The notes under the pieces: model-generated
The model's database searches: none
What the model was told of the DNA's origin: nothing
The model's input: the letters and a program-made list of their open reading frames with translations, nothing else
Position numbers and translations under genes: made by a program
Source: Mallotus nudiflorus
Taxonomy: Eukaryota; Streptophyta; Magnoliopsida; Malpighiales; Euphorbiaceae
Direction of reading: 5' to 3'
NCBI GenBank assembly: GCA_947683625.1
Contig: CANTUR010000423.1
Location: 310,001 to 374,000 of the forward strand
DNA length: 64,000 nt
In this document: piece by piece, positions 12,840 to 24,715 of the stretch
Numbering within the stretch: the first letter of the stretch is position 1
How the letters are laid out: each line of letters begins with the position of its first letter

Positions 12840-15733
12840 ATTGAATCAACTCCATTCGAATAGAGAGAGTGTTGTCCTAAGCCAAATCCAAGCTCCAAAT
12901 CAACAATCCTTTCTTCTTCTCTTGGTTTTATAATTTTTGCACATCATTCTCATAAGTTTGGATTAATTCCTCAAGAAAAATTCTTCTCCAAAGTCTTTCA
13001 AAAAAAAGGTAAATTTATTTCTTCCCTCTTTGTATTTTTTTTTTTTTGAATGAATTTATTTAAGAACTAGACTTGGGCACATCCTTGTGATCTTGGTGAC
13101 TTAATGCTTGTAATATATATGAGCCTCTTTTAGAAAATATATAGCCATTGAATTTATTTTTTGGCTCTGCTCTAAAATTACATTCTTGTGATTATAGCCA
13201 AAATTAATCCATGTATATTTTGGCTTTCCTTTGAAATTCATTAATTTAGCCAAAAATAAACTTCAATTTTGGCGTTTATTATGTTAGCTCTAATCGAATA
13301 ATTTACATGCTATAGTTCGGTAATTTCTAATTGTTGCGAATGCAATAGTAAATAGACAAATATAAAGAGGAAAAAAGAGAGAAGATCACTGTCAACTTAG
13401 GATTGTAAATACATGTAGTATGTATATATATAATGTACAGTATTACACCAGATGTCATCGCTTTGCTTTATTCCACTCCTTACTTCAACTTCATCGCTCC
13501 ACTCAACAAAGCGATGACATCTGTCCACTTACTACTACACACTAATGTTAATTTTAATCACACTTGATGAACTTTAAGGGTAAATTTAAATCAATTATCA
13601 GACCCAATTTTTTCATCTTTGGATTTTTTTATTTGATGGGATTTTCTATGTAAATGTATTATAGCCAAAAGATTGTGGATTCATTAATTTATTTATTCGG
13701 CTTTATTTTGGCAAGTTCATACCAAAATAATTTTCGTATCTCCAAGTTTGCATGGAATATCATTTTGAATTCTTAGTGCATTTGTTTAGCCAAGATAATT
13801 TAATTTTACCTTGGCCATGTCCATGCTAAGATGTAATTCCAATTCTCCCAATCCTTTAGCCTTAGCAAAAGTGGTTCAACCAAAATTAAAATTCTGGTTT
13901 TAATATTAATTCTCTGCAAGAAAATTCATTCACATTTTTGGCAAATTATGCCAAAATGATTTTTAACACCACAAGTATACTTACTATATATCTTAGCCAC
14001 CTTCTTAAAACTTATGCATTTTGAATGCTTTGGGGATGTGTTGAATGCAAAGAATATATATATGAGCCAAAAATTTATTGATTTTAGTTCACTTATCCTT
14101 GTAAAATTTGGCCTTATTTTGGCAACATGATACCAAAATAATTTTGCATCTCCAATTTGCCTAAAAGAATAACTTTGAGCTTTTAGCCAAATTAATTCCA
14201 TTTGAATTTGGCTTCCATACTTGCAAATTTTATCTTGAAGAGCAATGCTTTGCTTGCTTGGATACTTGCAATTTTAGCTTAAACCAAAAAATTAAAATTC
14301 TTGGTTCACCAATTAGCCATTCTTTACATTGATAATCTTTGAGTATATTTTATCAATCTATGCCAAAATAATCACAAGTGTGCTCCATCTTTAGTCAAAA
14401 ATTTACCCATGTTTTGGCTATATTTGTCCTTTGCAATTCGTTTGTTCTTAGTCAATCACTATGCACTTTCATGTTTTAAGAGCCATACTAACTTAGCTAG
14501 TCATATAGCCAAATTATTAAAATTTTGGCCAAGAAATTTTACAATTTGGCTTTAAAATATTACACCTCTTTATTTGAAATTTCATGCACTAGTTTTTGGC
14601 AATCACTCTCACCCCAATATGGCCAAATCTTATTTTCTTATTATGACCATAAGCATGTTAGCTTTAAAGGTACTAACTTCTTAAGCCAAAGACAAATTTA
14701 ACCATTTTACTTTCAAATTAGCTTGGCATGATTATTTATTTCTCTAAGATCCAAAGGCCTTAAAAATGCATTTCATTAAGCCAATATTTTGCACAATTTT
14801 TTTTCAAAATTTACCTTTATAAATTCTCATTCTCAACAAGGGTTGGTTAAAACAAAATGGATTTCTCTTTATCTAAAATCTTAATTAAGCTCTTAGGTAA
14901 ATCACAGGATTTTATCATGAATTCCCTTGCAATTTTAAGCTTCAAGTAAGAACTATTTTAGCCAACTAGGCCAAAATAACAGCCTGCACCTTTGTTTGAG
15001 AAAATTGACCTTTCTTGCTTTGGTGAAATGGACCAAAACATATCACTACTTCTCTTTGAAATACTTTTCCATATTTTTTTAGCAAAATTTATCAAAATTT
15101 CTCCTTTTAGGATTTATTCATTTATTTTGCCTTGCATACAATATTTCTTTAGTCAACTAAATCTGTGCATGCTAATCTTCTTGAGGAAAGGGCATTCTGC
15201 CTATTTTTCTATGTAAATTTTACATATTGCATCATTTGTAGCTTGGGTGAAACTTGGTACAACATTTATTATAGTATGAACAAAGTAAATTAGTATGTGG
15301 TTTATAAAACAACAACTACTCACATCATATCACTTTATTCATGCATGATCTTGTTAAAGGAAATTTATTTATTTTAGCAATAAATTGCCAAAATACTGTC
15401 TATTCTCATAGCATACTATATTCCTAGCCAAATTTTATTTCATGGATAAATTAATTATTTATTTAGCCTTTTTGTCTATTATTTCCTTGCTTAGGAATTG
15501 TAGTTTACTATATATTTGCTTCCACATTAGGGATTTCACTTTATATTGGCTTTTAACAACCAATCTACATCTCTCTTTTATATTTCTCTAGTTCTTTCTT
15601 CATAATGAAGGTGAATCCACTGTCTTGTCTTCTGAGGATTTGCTTTGTATTTGCCTATTTGTTTTCAATTCAACCTTTTGCATCACTAATCACACCACGG
15701 CCATGCATCAAAATAAAAACATCCAATTTTTAG
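12840..15733 (+). other. Possible spliced transcript with a secretory 42-residue ORF
   Basis: On plus, a UTR-like stretch rich in C and T ends in AAAG|GTAAAT (intron start 13009). The next good acceptor is the pyrimidine-rich TATTTCTCTAG ending at 15591. Fourteen bases later an ATG (15605) opens a 42-residue ORF closed at 15733: a basic start, then a hydrophobic core (LLRICFVFAYLFSI), then ITPRPCIK. It looks like a signal peptide with a short tail. It lies antisense to the LTR element that contains it. I do not recognise the peptide, and the intron would be long (2.6 kb). Host-gene capture, an element-encoded peptide, or chance are all possible. Confidence 0.25.
13080..15560. repeat. AT-rich region with recurrent TTTTGGC...GCCAAAA hairpins
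   Basis: Many GCCAAAAT and ATTTTGGC elements recur through 2.5 kb. Several form stem-loops: TTTTTGGCAAATTATGCCAA near 13936, ATTTTGGC...ACCAAAATAA near 13709 and 14113, and TTTTAGCC...GGCCAAAATAA near 14954. The blocks 13703-13760 and 14108-14165 are clear degenerate copies of each other about 405 bp apart. Confidence 0.6.
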
Positions 15734-16084
15734 ATATTATGCTGCTGAAATTTCATTAACACATCACTATTCATAGCATTTATTCCACACACTAAAGAAA
15801 CACACCAAAGAAAATAATAGCAATTAAAAACACACCAAAAATTACAGTTAAAATTTATTTATTTAATATAATGGCTCTCAAGCCAATTTTTAAAAAATTA
15901 AAAAACAAAATATTGCCATTAAATGGCAAATTCCTGACCAAGGGCTAATTATTTTTTTATTGAGCTTTTATTTTCCCATATAGTGGGATATATTTTTAGC
16001 TCTACCTCCTTTCACATCCTTCTTAGGCTTAATAGGGAGGTAATATTCAACCACTTAATATGCAAAATAATCCCTTTTAAAGCT

Positions 16085-17605
16085 TAGAATTTCAACAATA
16101 ATTGGGAAAATCATTATTGCATTGATCAACTCTCTTGATGACTTTTTCTCTTAGGAAAGTTACCCCCCGAGTGTAGAACCTAGCAGCCTTTTGCATCAAG
16201 GACTCCCTTTTGTTAGAAAGTGGATCATCTATAGCTTTAAACCTATATTTGACCTTAGCATGAGGTTAGATCTTCTGTTCCTTCTGCTTTCTCTTAAATG
16301 CCCTTTGTCTCTATAATCTTCTTTTATGTGCATGAGTCAATGACGAAGAAAATTTCTTGTGCTCCATTTTATACCACTGCTTATTTGGTGGAATAAATTG
16401 TGGCACCCCAAATTCACTGTTGAATTTTTATACATGCCTTTCATCCTTTCTTGGTCTAAATTTATGGTTATTTTTAAAGAAATCTGGAGTAGGTGGCCCT
16501 TTGTTTGGAGTTAAAAATTTATTATGAGGAACTAGCCTCCAATAATTTTTAAACCTGTTTGGATTCATCTTTAAAGGCTGAACCATCTCCTTTTTTTCAT
16601 TTTCTTTTTTTGATCCACCAATGTTTTTTAATCCATATTAACAGATTTAGTTGATGTCATTAAGGAAAGTGAATTTTCTTCTATCATCTTTGTCTCTTTT
16701 TTTGCATTCAGGTTCATCTCCACCCTTGGGGATTGAGGAGAAGATAAATGATCTTGATGCATCAACAAATGATTTTGATGCACCAACATTTGATCCTAAG
16801 GAATCAATATTTAACCTTCTAAAATTGATTGTTTCTCAGGTAAAATGTCACCTTCTGTGTTTTTTCCTAATCCTTGGGGATTTAGTTCTTGGTCTTAGGG
16901 AAGTAGTGTCTAAGCTTGAGGAATTGATTATTCCTCATGTGTACTTCCTATGCTTTGCTTTTGTCCCTAAGGAAGTAGCACATATGCTTGGGGAAAAAGC
17001 ATCTGAGCTTGGGGATTTAACATGTAGTCTTGGGGAATTGGTTCTTTCTTATAAGAAGTATTGTCCTCGGGCCATTTTCTTAATGAACAACATTTTAGTC
17101 ATAAATTTCAAAATGTGGATTTGAATTTAACCTGTTGTCATCTTTATAAATCTGGACTCCTTTAACATTTGGTTTAGCAGCATATGAATGCCTAGACTTC
17201 TTTTGATGTTAAATCTTCACTTTCGGTGCAGAATTTTGATTTTCCAGTTTGGAAAATTTTTCATTCATTCTAACAAATGAAATATTTACCCCTTGCATAA
17301 TTTTCTGCATGTCATTTTCAAATTTTTGGATAGAATTTTACAAAGATTTCTTTATTTACAATATTGATTCAGGCATTTCTTCTGTGAGAATATTTTGAAC
17401 ACTAATATCTTCATCAACAATGGTGTTAATGATATTTAAATTTTGGCTTAAATAGCTAAAAGGTTCCTCGATCCAAGAGTGATCCTAAGGCACTAAACCT
17501 CCTTTCATTTACTTCTAGAAACCACTTGGGTTTACAGGTGAATTATTGGTCCAATAACCAACTTTAAAAAAAAAATTCTTCAAATTTGTTCATCTGTTGA
17601 AACAA
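16085..17605 (-). pseudogene. Decayed gag-like reading frame of the 11.3-18.3 kb element
   Basis: Read on minus from the primer-site side, several frames give basic, plausible protein: FENDMQKIMQGVNISFVRMN, EMVQPLKMNPNRFKNYWRL, FIPPNKQWYKMEHKKFSS, then RRL, RQRAFKRKQKEQ and KYRFKAIDDPLSNKRESLMQ. The Arg/Lys-rich THAHKRRL segment fits a nucleic-acid-binding part of a gag protein. Many stops and frame changes show it is dead. Position just inside the 5' LTR supports gag. In its middle (16720-17050) the other strand carries a low-complexity series of CTTGGGGA/CCTAAGGA motifs that also reads open for 157 codons on plus, which I regard as a by-product. Confidence 0.45.
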
Positions 17606-17628
17606 TCCCACTAGGTGTGCCAAAAGAT

Positions 17629-18272
17629 TGTTGGCTATTTTTTATTTTTTCACTTATAGCAAGCATGCCAGAGGAGCTAAGTCCTAAAAAATGAACTAAC
17701 TTCTTCTAGACGATTTGTAGATCCCCATGCTTCTTTACCATAATTTGTTTGGATTTCACAAATGAAAATAAATTGACAAAAAAATAAACTATTTGAATAA
17801 CTAAAAGGGAAATTATATTGATTTTTTGGAAGCTTAATACAAAGAAAAAAAACTAATAAAAAAATAGTACAATTGATAAGCTAGAAAAAAGAAAAAGACA
17901 GTAGTTGCTAAAAAATGATTTGTTGGTTGATTGTTGATAATTGGAGATGTTTTTTATTGGTATGTGTTCTTTATGCTTTTATAGGTCCTCTTTCTTCCTT
18001 GTAGGCTACTTCTTTAATTTATTTCTCCAGCAGCTCAAGAGTTTCTTTTGTTTCCAAAAGGAATAAATTCGCATAACTCCTCAAACTCGTTCATCCCCAA
18101 GTTATGAATAGTTGTCCCATCTCTAGAATGTTCTTGCTTTTAATCATTAAATTGCACTGGTTGAGCTAAACTTTTCACTTATTTTTGGACTTCAAAATTC
18201 TAATTAAATCAAATTGGACCATTTAATGGCCTTAATATATCTCAGCCACAAATTTTAAATATTGCACAAACA
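17629..18272 (-). repeat. LTR (5' LTR if the element is on minus)
   Basis: Partner of 11352-11995, of the same length, beginning TGTTGG and ending AAACA. Confidence 0.85.
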
Positions 18273-20430
18273 TAATGTAATCATTTCTCATCACCTCATT
18301 TCTTTGCACGTACATTCTATTCATATTTTTTTAGTTGGTGGATGATTGAATGTTGGATGTGATGTATGCAATGGATGATCTTAAGTTGTAAAAACTAGTT
18401 AAATAATATAGGGATCTTTTCAAATATAGACCAACACATAAAAGTTTTATAAAAAATGGTGTTGACCCATTAAACCTTTTAATATTGGTTTTTCAAAGTT
18501 TTTTCTTTCAAAAATATACCACTTTCCTTTATTTCAAGCGGTCTTCTTCTTTCTCAATATTTTTTTACTGTTATTTTTTTCTTAACATTTTTCTACTATC
18601 TTTTTTTTCCTTAACACTTTTTACTGTTTTTATTTTTTTCAACATCTATCTTCATCTTTTTTTTTCTTAACATATTTTTTTCTCAATATTTTCTTTTTCT
18701 TCAAACATTTTTTTCACCGTCTTTTTTTTCAACATTTTATTTTTCTTCAAATGTCTTTTTTCTCTCTCACTCTTTCTCAATTCAATTCAACTACAGTATT
18801 TTATTTTTTATAATTATTGAAACTAGCAAATTCAATTAAAATGTATATCTTTTTTCTATTCTTTATTTCTTCAATTGAATAATTATACACTAAATATCTT
18901 TAATTGTTGTAAAAACAAGTAATAAACAAAATTTTCCCCTTTTATGTTCTTAAAAAATTAGAATTTTACTTTTTTATTAATTTGATTTGTTTATTAACAT
19001 GTCTAACAAGTTTTTTGTTGGATGTTGTTTTTTTTTTTTGTTTATTGTTCTTTTATTAAGGCCATACATAAAAAAATTTCTTTTATTAGTATTAATAATA
19101 AAAATAATAATTTTTTTGATATATTTCATAATTTTTTGTTGTTTTTTTAAAGAAAAATAACAAAAATCAACAATCAGAACAACAACTAAAACAACAAAAA
19201 TAACAAAATTTTGCAATTGTTGACTTTTTCAATTGTTTTTTCATTATTAATAATAAAATTAAGGTCATAAATAAAATGTTTACTTTTATTAGTATTAATG
19301 ATAAAAATAATATTTTTTTGATATATTTCATAATTTTTTTTTGTTTTTATTTTTTATTTGTAACAAAAATCAATAAAAATAAACAAACGAAAGCAACAAA
19401 AACAACTAAAAGCAACAACTGAAACAATAAAAATCACTAAAAACAACAAAACATTGTTGTTGATAATGTTTGTTGATTTTTGTTGTTACTTGTTGTTTTT
19501 TCAATTTTTTTTCATGTTTAATAATAAAATTTAGGCCATAAATAAAATTTTTACTTTTATCAGTATCAATAATAAAAATAATAATTTATTTGATATTTCA
19601 TTTTTTTTGTTTTTATTAAAAAAATAATTATTGAATACTACGGGTAATTTTTAGTCTAATTAGCTTAATTTCTATAGTATAAATAATTATGAGAAAAATA
19701 ATTATTAAAGACTATGCATAATTTTTAGTTTAATTAGCCTAATTTTTATATTCTAAATAATAGTAAGTTTCAAAATTAAAAAAAATTATTATTTAGAATA
19801 TAAAATTAAAAGTATTTAAAATATACAAATTAAATAAATAAATCAAATAAAAATATATAATCAATTTTAATTAAATATAACTTCAAAAATAATAAATATC
19901 TAAAAAAACTTACAAAATAAAATTTAAAAAAAAACAATAATGAAAAAAAAGTGGAAAACGTCGAAATTCAAAATTGAAAAGAAGGAAAGTCAAAAGTGAA
20001 AGACGCATTTTTGAAAATATAGAATCAAATTAGGCTCATCCATGATATTAACTCAATAATAAAGATTGAATTGTAACATTTGACAAATGCTTGGATAAAA
20101 TTACATATAATCAAATAATTGAAAAAAATAAAATAGAAATCGTAAATGAAAATTTACCGTAAGATAAGATCAACATTCCAAAAAAACTCATATAAACTCA
20201 ACTGAATTCCTTTATAGAATCTAATTATCGTATAATATATCTCGAATTTAGTGTATAACCCTTGATTGTATTTTCTTATAAATCTTGAACTCGAAAGGTA
20301 CTAGAATCCCAAACACATAGGAAAGATCGGTTTAAAAATATAGCTGAAAAGACAAAATACTTGAAAAGAAAATGAAAATAGACGCACTCTAAACGGTGCG
20401 TTTAAAGCGGAGTCATTGAAACAAAACAAG
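18273..20430. repeat. AT-rich low-complexity region with a three-copy repeat
   Basis: 18480-18770 is made of degenerate TTCTTAACATTTTT / ACTGTCTTTTTT units. At about 19059-19145, 19261-19350 and 19533-19615 a block of roughly 85 bp recurs: TAAGGCCATA, then TTTTATTAGTATTAATAATA, then TTTGATATATTTCATAAT. AAC/GTT-rich stretches that could pair separate the copies. No gene was seen before the host gene at 20.5 kb. Confidence 0.6.
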
Positions 20431-20495
20431 CTGTGACCAGAGTTCCTGATCAAGTCTACCATTTTTGTCTGCGTGCGAGGCAGAGACTAGAGAAA

Positions 20496-20870
20496 ATGGC
20501 GTTGGATTCGGTGAAATGGGGCTACATACGGATCATCAGCGGCACAATTTTGGGTGGAATTCTTGGGTTTTACGTTATGCATCGTGTCGAAGTCAGCTAT
20601 AAGGTTTCGTTCAATTTTTCAAAAGGATCTTTTATCACTTCTTTTAAGCAACTAAAGCAAAATAGTTCAAAATTTTACAGCACTGCGTTCATTTGTTTGT
20701 CTTTGTTCTTTTTATTTTTTGGGTCAATTCATGAAAATTTGTTACCCTTTTGTGTTGATTTTTTTCTTGTTTTTTTGGATATGTAGGAGAAGATGAAAGA
20801 GAGATTGAAACAATATGAGAATGAACTCAAGAAGAAGGAGAAGTTGAATCAGCTTGAAGACTCCATCTAG
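20496..20870 (+). CDS. Small single-pass membrane protein, 63 residues
   Basis: Two exons, 20496-20603 and 20787-20870, are joined in phase 0 across a 183-bp intron (GTTTCG...ATGTAG). The product starts MALDSVKWGYIRI, has one hydrophobic, glycine-rich segment (about residues 9-28, IISGTILGGILGFYVM), then HRVEVSYK and a highly charged, probably helical tail (EKMKERLKQYENELKKKEKL, ending QLEDSI). The ATG was chosen because it sits in a good context (AGAAAATGGC) just before the conserved-looking MALDSVKWGY; the upstream extension has no ATG in frame. The gene pattern resembles small plant transmembrane proteins of unknown function that I recall only loosely. Nothing in sequence gives a function; an organelle membrane is plausible. 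The coding sequence is intact, unlike the surrounding DNA. Confidence 0.75.
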
Positions 20871-20925
20871 TTTTTTTTTTAAGAAAAAATTTTATTTTTT
20901 TAATCTTTGTTTGGTTGGTGAGAAA

Positions 20926-23233
20926 ATGATGGGAAGTGATAGGAATAAACATAATGGTGCAAAGAAGCAAAACCCACCAAGTAGAAAGCAACAAAAGGTA
21001 AGAACTTTCAAGCTGTTGGTTTTTTATATTGATTTGAGTGTTTTTAATTGGTTATCAACTTTTGGTTATGAAGTATTATAGTTAGTTTCTTTATTGTGCT
21101 TTATTGAAACTTAAGGATGTTTAGGTTGTTCCCTGTCATTTTTCGAGATGAATGATGAAATACTCTTTGATTTTTTTTTTTTTTTTTTTTTTTCTGTTAG
21201 GCTTTGCTTATTAGTGAAGCAAAATTTTGTTCTCTAGCTTCACTCTTTAATGTTTATCAGCACATTTCACTTAGCGGTTTGCTGATGCAAATTCCTTTGG
21301 TTTATCATTCCCTGTTAGGTAAATCATATTTTCCAAAATTTGATGATATGATGCCTCATTACACTATGATATTCTCTTTCGAAGTAGTAAACTAGTTAGA
21401 AATGTGCAAGGTGAATATCATCTTGCTGATAACCTTGGCAAAAATAAAAACGTAGAGTAGGCTGGAAGAGTTTGTAAGTTATGCTTTAGGACTTCTTGGG
21501 ATCTCATGTTATCTTTTGCTGTCAAATGCAATGGTTTTTATTGTTACTAATTTATTGTTATTTCTATATTTTTGTTTGATTTTAAGAAACTCATAAATGC
21601 CATGTCTACTTGCTTTAGTCTGATTCTTATATTGTACTTGAATCTCTTTAGTTGGTAAGTAAGCCATTTGACCACATATATACGTTGTGCATTTCCTAAT
21701 GTCCATTTGTTTAATGAGTAAGCAAAGATACGAGTATAAAGTCTGATCATATTTGCTTAAGTTGAGGCTAGCTGTACTTATTTATAGTATTTAAAATCTT
21801 TTTTCACTTGTGAGAGAAATGGTGAAGAGTGAAGACTAATCATCTTACATATATTTTTGTTGTCATTAGAAAAGTAACTGCTTTTCATAATCCTGCATGA
21901 TTTAATGTTGAGGATATACATTGTAAACTGGATGTGAATAACTGAAAATAGACTTGAACGATACCTAGGTTTAATTGGCACCACCTATATTCCTTACACT
22001 ATCAAATATGGGTATGTCTTCTAGGGTTAGATTAGACTCATTCAGTTTCAAAATTTTTACAATTTTTCATCTGATTTTAATCTTCAAAATATCGCATCTC
22101 TATCCAAGTTTCCCTTTTTGGCACTGCTATTGTGATATGAAGAGTCAAAATAGGCATTGGTAAAAAACTTGGCTTTATAGCAAGCTGTCTGATAACCTTA
22201 TTTTCTCCTTCCCTTGGCAATGGAGGGCCATTAACATTGCTCCTTCCCTTTGTTTTTGTTTTTCCTCTCTCCCTCACTTATTTTCCTTGAGAACTGCATT
22301 TCTTGTTTCTTTCTTTTTACTCACACATTTATTGCATTTTGGTGAGAAATGTGGCGCAACTATAGTCAGAAATTTACAACCTTAAATCTTTTGGAACTGG
22401 ACGGAAAATCTTTTAACTTGATCACATTTGTTTGGGCAAGTGCATGCAAATGTCGTTGGCAGGAAAAGTAGGTAGGCATGTTTGCTAGAACCAACCAAGT
22501 AGACTAAGAAGTAAATAATCTCAAAGTTGCATATAGGTGTTGCTATGTTTCTTTAGGCAGACCTGTGCTTTATCATGGATAGGTAGCTAGGAAATGGATT
22601 TGGTAACAAGAAATGTAAGGCATGCATTCGCCTGTTTCATTTTAGTATTTTTTTTTCTTCACCTGCCTTGGCTTATTTACATTTTTCTTAAGAGGCAAAG
22701 GTTGCCTAATGGTGAAAGGAAACAAAAGAATCATTGGATTGGTTATTTTAATTTTGGTATGATATCACTATTTCTTGGCTCTCATATGTTTAATTATCAG
22801 CTGTTGTGGTGCCATATTTCATGTTGGTTCTGCCAAAAATAGGAATTACTCGCAGATGAAATGATAATATCTTGCTCTCAATCTCATAGCTGCTATATTA
22901 ACCAATAACCACACTTCACATGGTGAAATCATTTGTTGCCTGGTTTACTAGATGGTTGTTGTTGACATATTTGAGTCTCTTTTGCACCTGGGCCAGTTTA
23001 TCTGTCCTCTCTGTTTCTACTTTCGTGATTTAGAGTCCAGCAGCTATTGTCATCTATTTCTTCAGTTTTTGATGCTTACTGATCATTGTATCCTTTTCCA
23101 GGGTAGGAACCATCAACAGAAACATTCATGGCACGGATATAATGGACAGTTGAATGCTGATGTACTGTATGAAAATGTAAACAAGGAGAAGGCAAGTGAA
23201 GTTATTGCAAACATTATATGGTGGGGAATCTAA
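20926..23233 (+). CDS. Doubtful two-exon ORF, 67 residues, hydrophilic
   Basis: An ATGATG at 20926 opens 24 codons (basic, Asn/Gln/Lys-rich: NKHNGAKKQNPP, SRKQQK) that end exactly at AAG|GTAAGA (intron start 20998). The next in-phase exon starts after CCTTTTCCAG at 23102 and runs 43 codons to TAA at 23233, with pieces HQQKHSWHGYNGQLNADVL and KASEVIANIIWWGI. Phase 0 on both sides and good splice signals support it; the 2.1-kb intron and the lack of a recognised family count against it. It begins 56 bases after the stop of the membrane-protein gene, so both exons could instead be 3' UTR of that transcript. Confidence 0.35.
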
Positions 23234-23760
23234 ACTTGAGGATGTTATTTTCATAAAAATTCAAACATCAGTTATTAGCTTTTCTCAAAAAAAAAAAAAA
23301 ATCAGTTATTAGCGGTTTTGGGGTTTAACTTAGCTTCTGAGGGATTTTGTATTGAATGGCAGTTTAGTATCCTTGTTAACGCAGCTCATATTTTCCAATT
23401 TTGAGCAATTCATATAGATTAGTCCGAGCTTCCATCAATAATCAAACTGTTATAGAAAATGGTTGGTGTTGTTCTATAAGATAGTCATTTAAATTTTTTG
23501 AAGTATTATTGATTTTAAGAATTCAAAGAAAAAAATAACTTGTAGACAATCAATTTGGTCGGCCCGTATTAGGGGACGAATTAGGGTTGCTCGGTTTAAT
23601 CGGCCCGTTGTCAAGACCAATGATGAGAATGTGAACTTGGACATGAGGATGAAGCTTGAATTTCTAAGTGGAAAGTAAACTTAAAAATCCAAAGCCTAGA
23701 AAATCCAAAATTGAGCCCAACTATCCAAGTCTGGCCCAAGCCCACTCGGGCCAAAGGGGC

Positions 23761-23860
23761 ACCGCCTCAGTGTAATGAGGCAATCGCCTCTTTGGCAGCT
23801 ACCAATGCGGCGGTCGCCTCATCACAGAGGCAATCGCCTCATCGATGAGGCGCCACCCCT
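23761..23860. repeat. Palindrome array a in the 5' LTR
   Basis: Units such as GAGGCAATCGCCTC and CCTCATCGATGAGG lie head to tail. The matching place in the 3' LTR (38489-38532) lacks about 60 bp of these units. Confidence 0.85.
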
Positions 23861-24248
23861 CTGGCAGTCCACGTGCAGCTGCATTTAATGCAGTTGCAAT
23901 CATGACAATCAAGTGGCGCGGGCCCCACTCTCCAGACTTTCTTCTTGCGTGAGGAAAAGACTTTTAGGAAAGGAAAAAAGGCTAGGAGAGCTCATGATGG
24001 GCTAGGAAGCTTAGGGACATGGGAAGCTAAGGAATAAAAAGTGAAAAAAGAGAGGAGGGGAGGGAGCTTTGAAAAAAAAAAGGGAGAAAAAAAGAGAAGA
24101 AAAAAAAATGTCCTGAAGAAGGGGAGGAAGGTTGAAGAAGAGGAGGTCCACTTTCCTAAGAGAAGAGGGAAGAAACTTGTGTCAAGAAGAGATATTATAT
24201 CCTAGCAAGGATCTCAACCAAACCAGCTCTGAGGGTCTCTCATTTTGG

Positions 24249-24257
24249 TATAAAACC
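24249..24257 (+). promoter_or_regulatory. Candidate LTR TATA box
   Basis: TATAAAACC in TTTGGTATAAAACCTACACT, conserved at 38915-38923 in the 3' LTR. A second candidate, TATAAAAG at 24613-24620, lies in GGGCCTATAAAAGCCC next to a palindrome array, but its 3' LTR counterpart reads TATAAGAG. Confidence 0.5.
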
Positions 24258-24494
24258 TACACTTAAACTTGATATGTTCATCATTTTGTGTATTCTTGCT
24301 TATATGTAACTGAGCTATCAGTACATTTTAGGTTTATCTCTAGTGTGTCATGTTTGATATCTCATTTCATTGATGGATCTTTGAATATTTTTGCATGTAG
24401 TTGTAGTATGATGAGTGTAGAGTGTGTATATGCATGTTTTGATTACTTAGAGTAGAAGTCTGCACGCCTTGGGAGTCAGAGCCGGCCTGGTGGT

Positions 24495-24715
24495 CAAGCA
24501 ACACCTCTTCACATAGGCGTCACCTCATCTCAATGAGGCGATCGCCCCATTGACAGGCTCTCAGGGAGTCTATCTTTTGTGTGTGTGTGTGTTACCTGTT
24601 TTGTCTCGGGCCTATAAAAGCCCTGTTGATGAGGCGATCTCCTCATCAATGAGGCGATCGCCTCATCCCAATGAGGCGATCGCTTCACCAATGAGGCGAC
24701 CGCCTCATTGGCAGG
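24495..24715. repeat. Palindrome arrays b and c in the 5' LTR
   Basis: Array b (24495-24562) and array c (24628-24715) consist of 20-22-bp units of the form ATGAGGCGATCGCCTCATC. Against the 3' LTR (39166-39236 and 39309-39376), array b has one unit fewer and array c one unit more. Confidence 0.88.

Larger units (their letters stand above)
11347..18277 (-). mobile_element. Non-autonomous LTR retrotransposon, 6.9 kb
   Basis: Two 644-bp direct repeats (11352-11995 and 17629-18272) start TGTTGGCTATTTTT and end ACACAAACA or GCACAAACA. They are flanked by GAATG (11347-11351) and TAATG (18273-18277), a 5-bp duplication with one mismatch. On minus, the base after the right-hand LTR reads TCTTTTGGCACACCTAGTGG, a leader start I associate with several plant LTR elements, and gag-like sequence follows on minus, so the element is oriented right to left. 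There is no reverse transcriptase or integrase, so it depends on others (LARD-like). No clear polypurine tract was seen beside the left LTR. Confidence 0.82.

Noticed and set aside
13930..13960. NFI-type TTGGC...GCCAA binding site
   Set aside because: NFI is an animal factor and the spacing here is seven rather than five; the resemblance is coincidental.
16651..17124. 157-codon plus-strand ORF
   Set aside because: It lies opposite a decayed gag-like frame on minus, is low in complexity (repeated CTTGGGGA and CCTAAGGA motifs) and has no recognisable domain; it is most likely a by-product.
20433..20786. Longer single-exon form of the membrane protein (117 codons)
   Set aside because: Its start is not ATG and its C-terminal half is the translated intron; the two-exon model ends in a charged helix and has proper splice sites.
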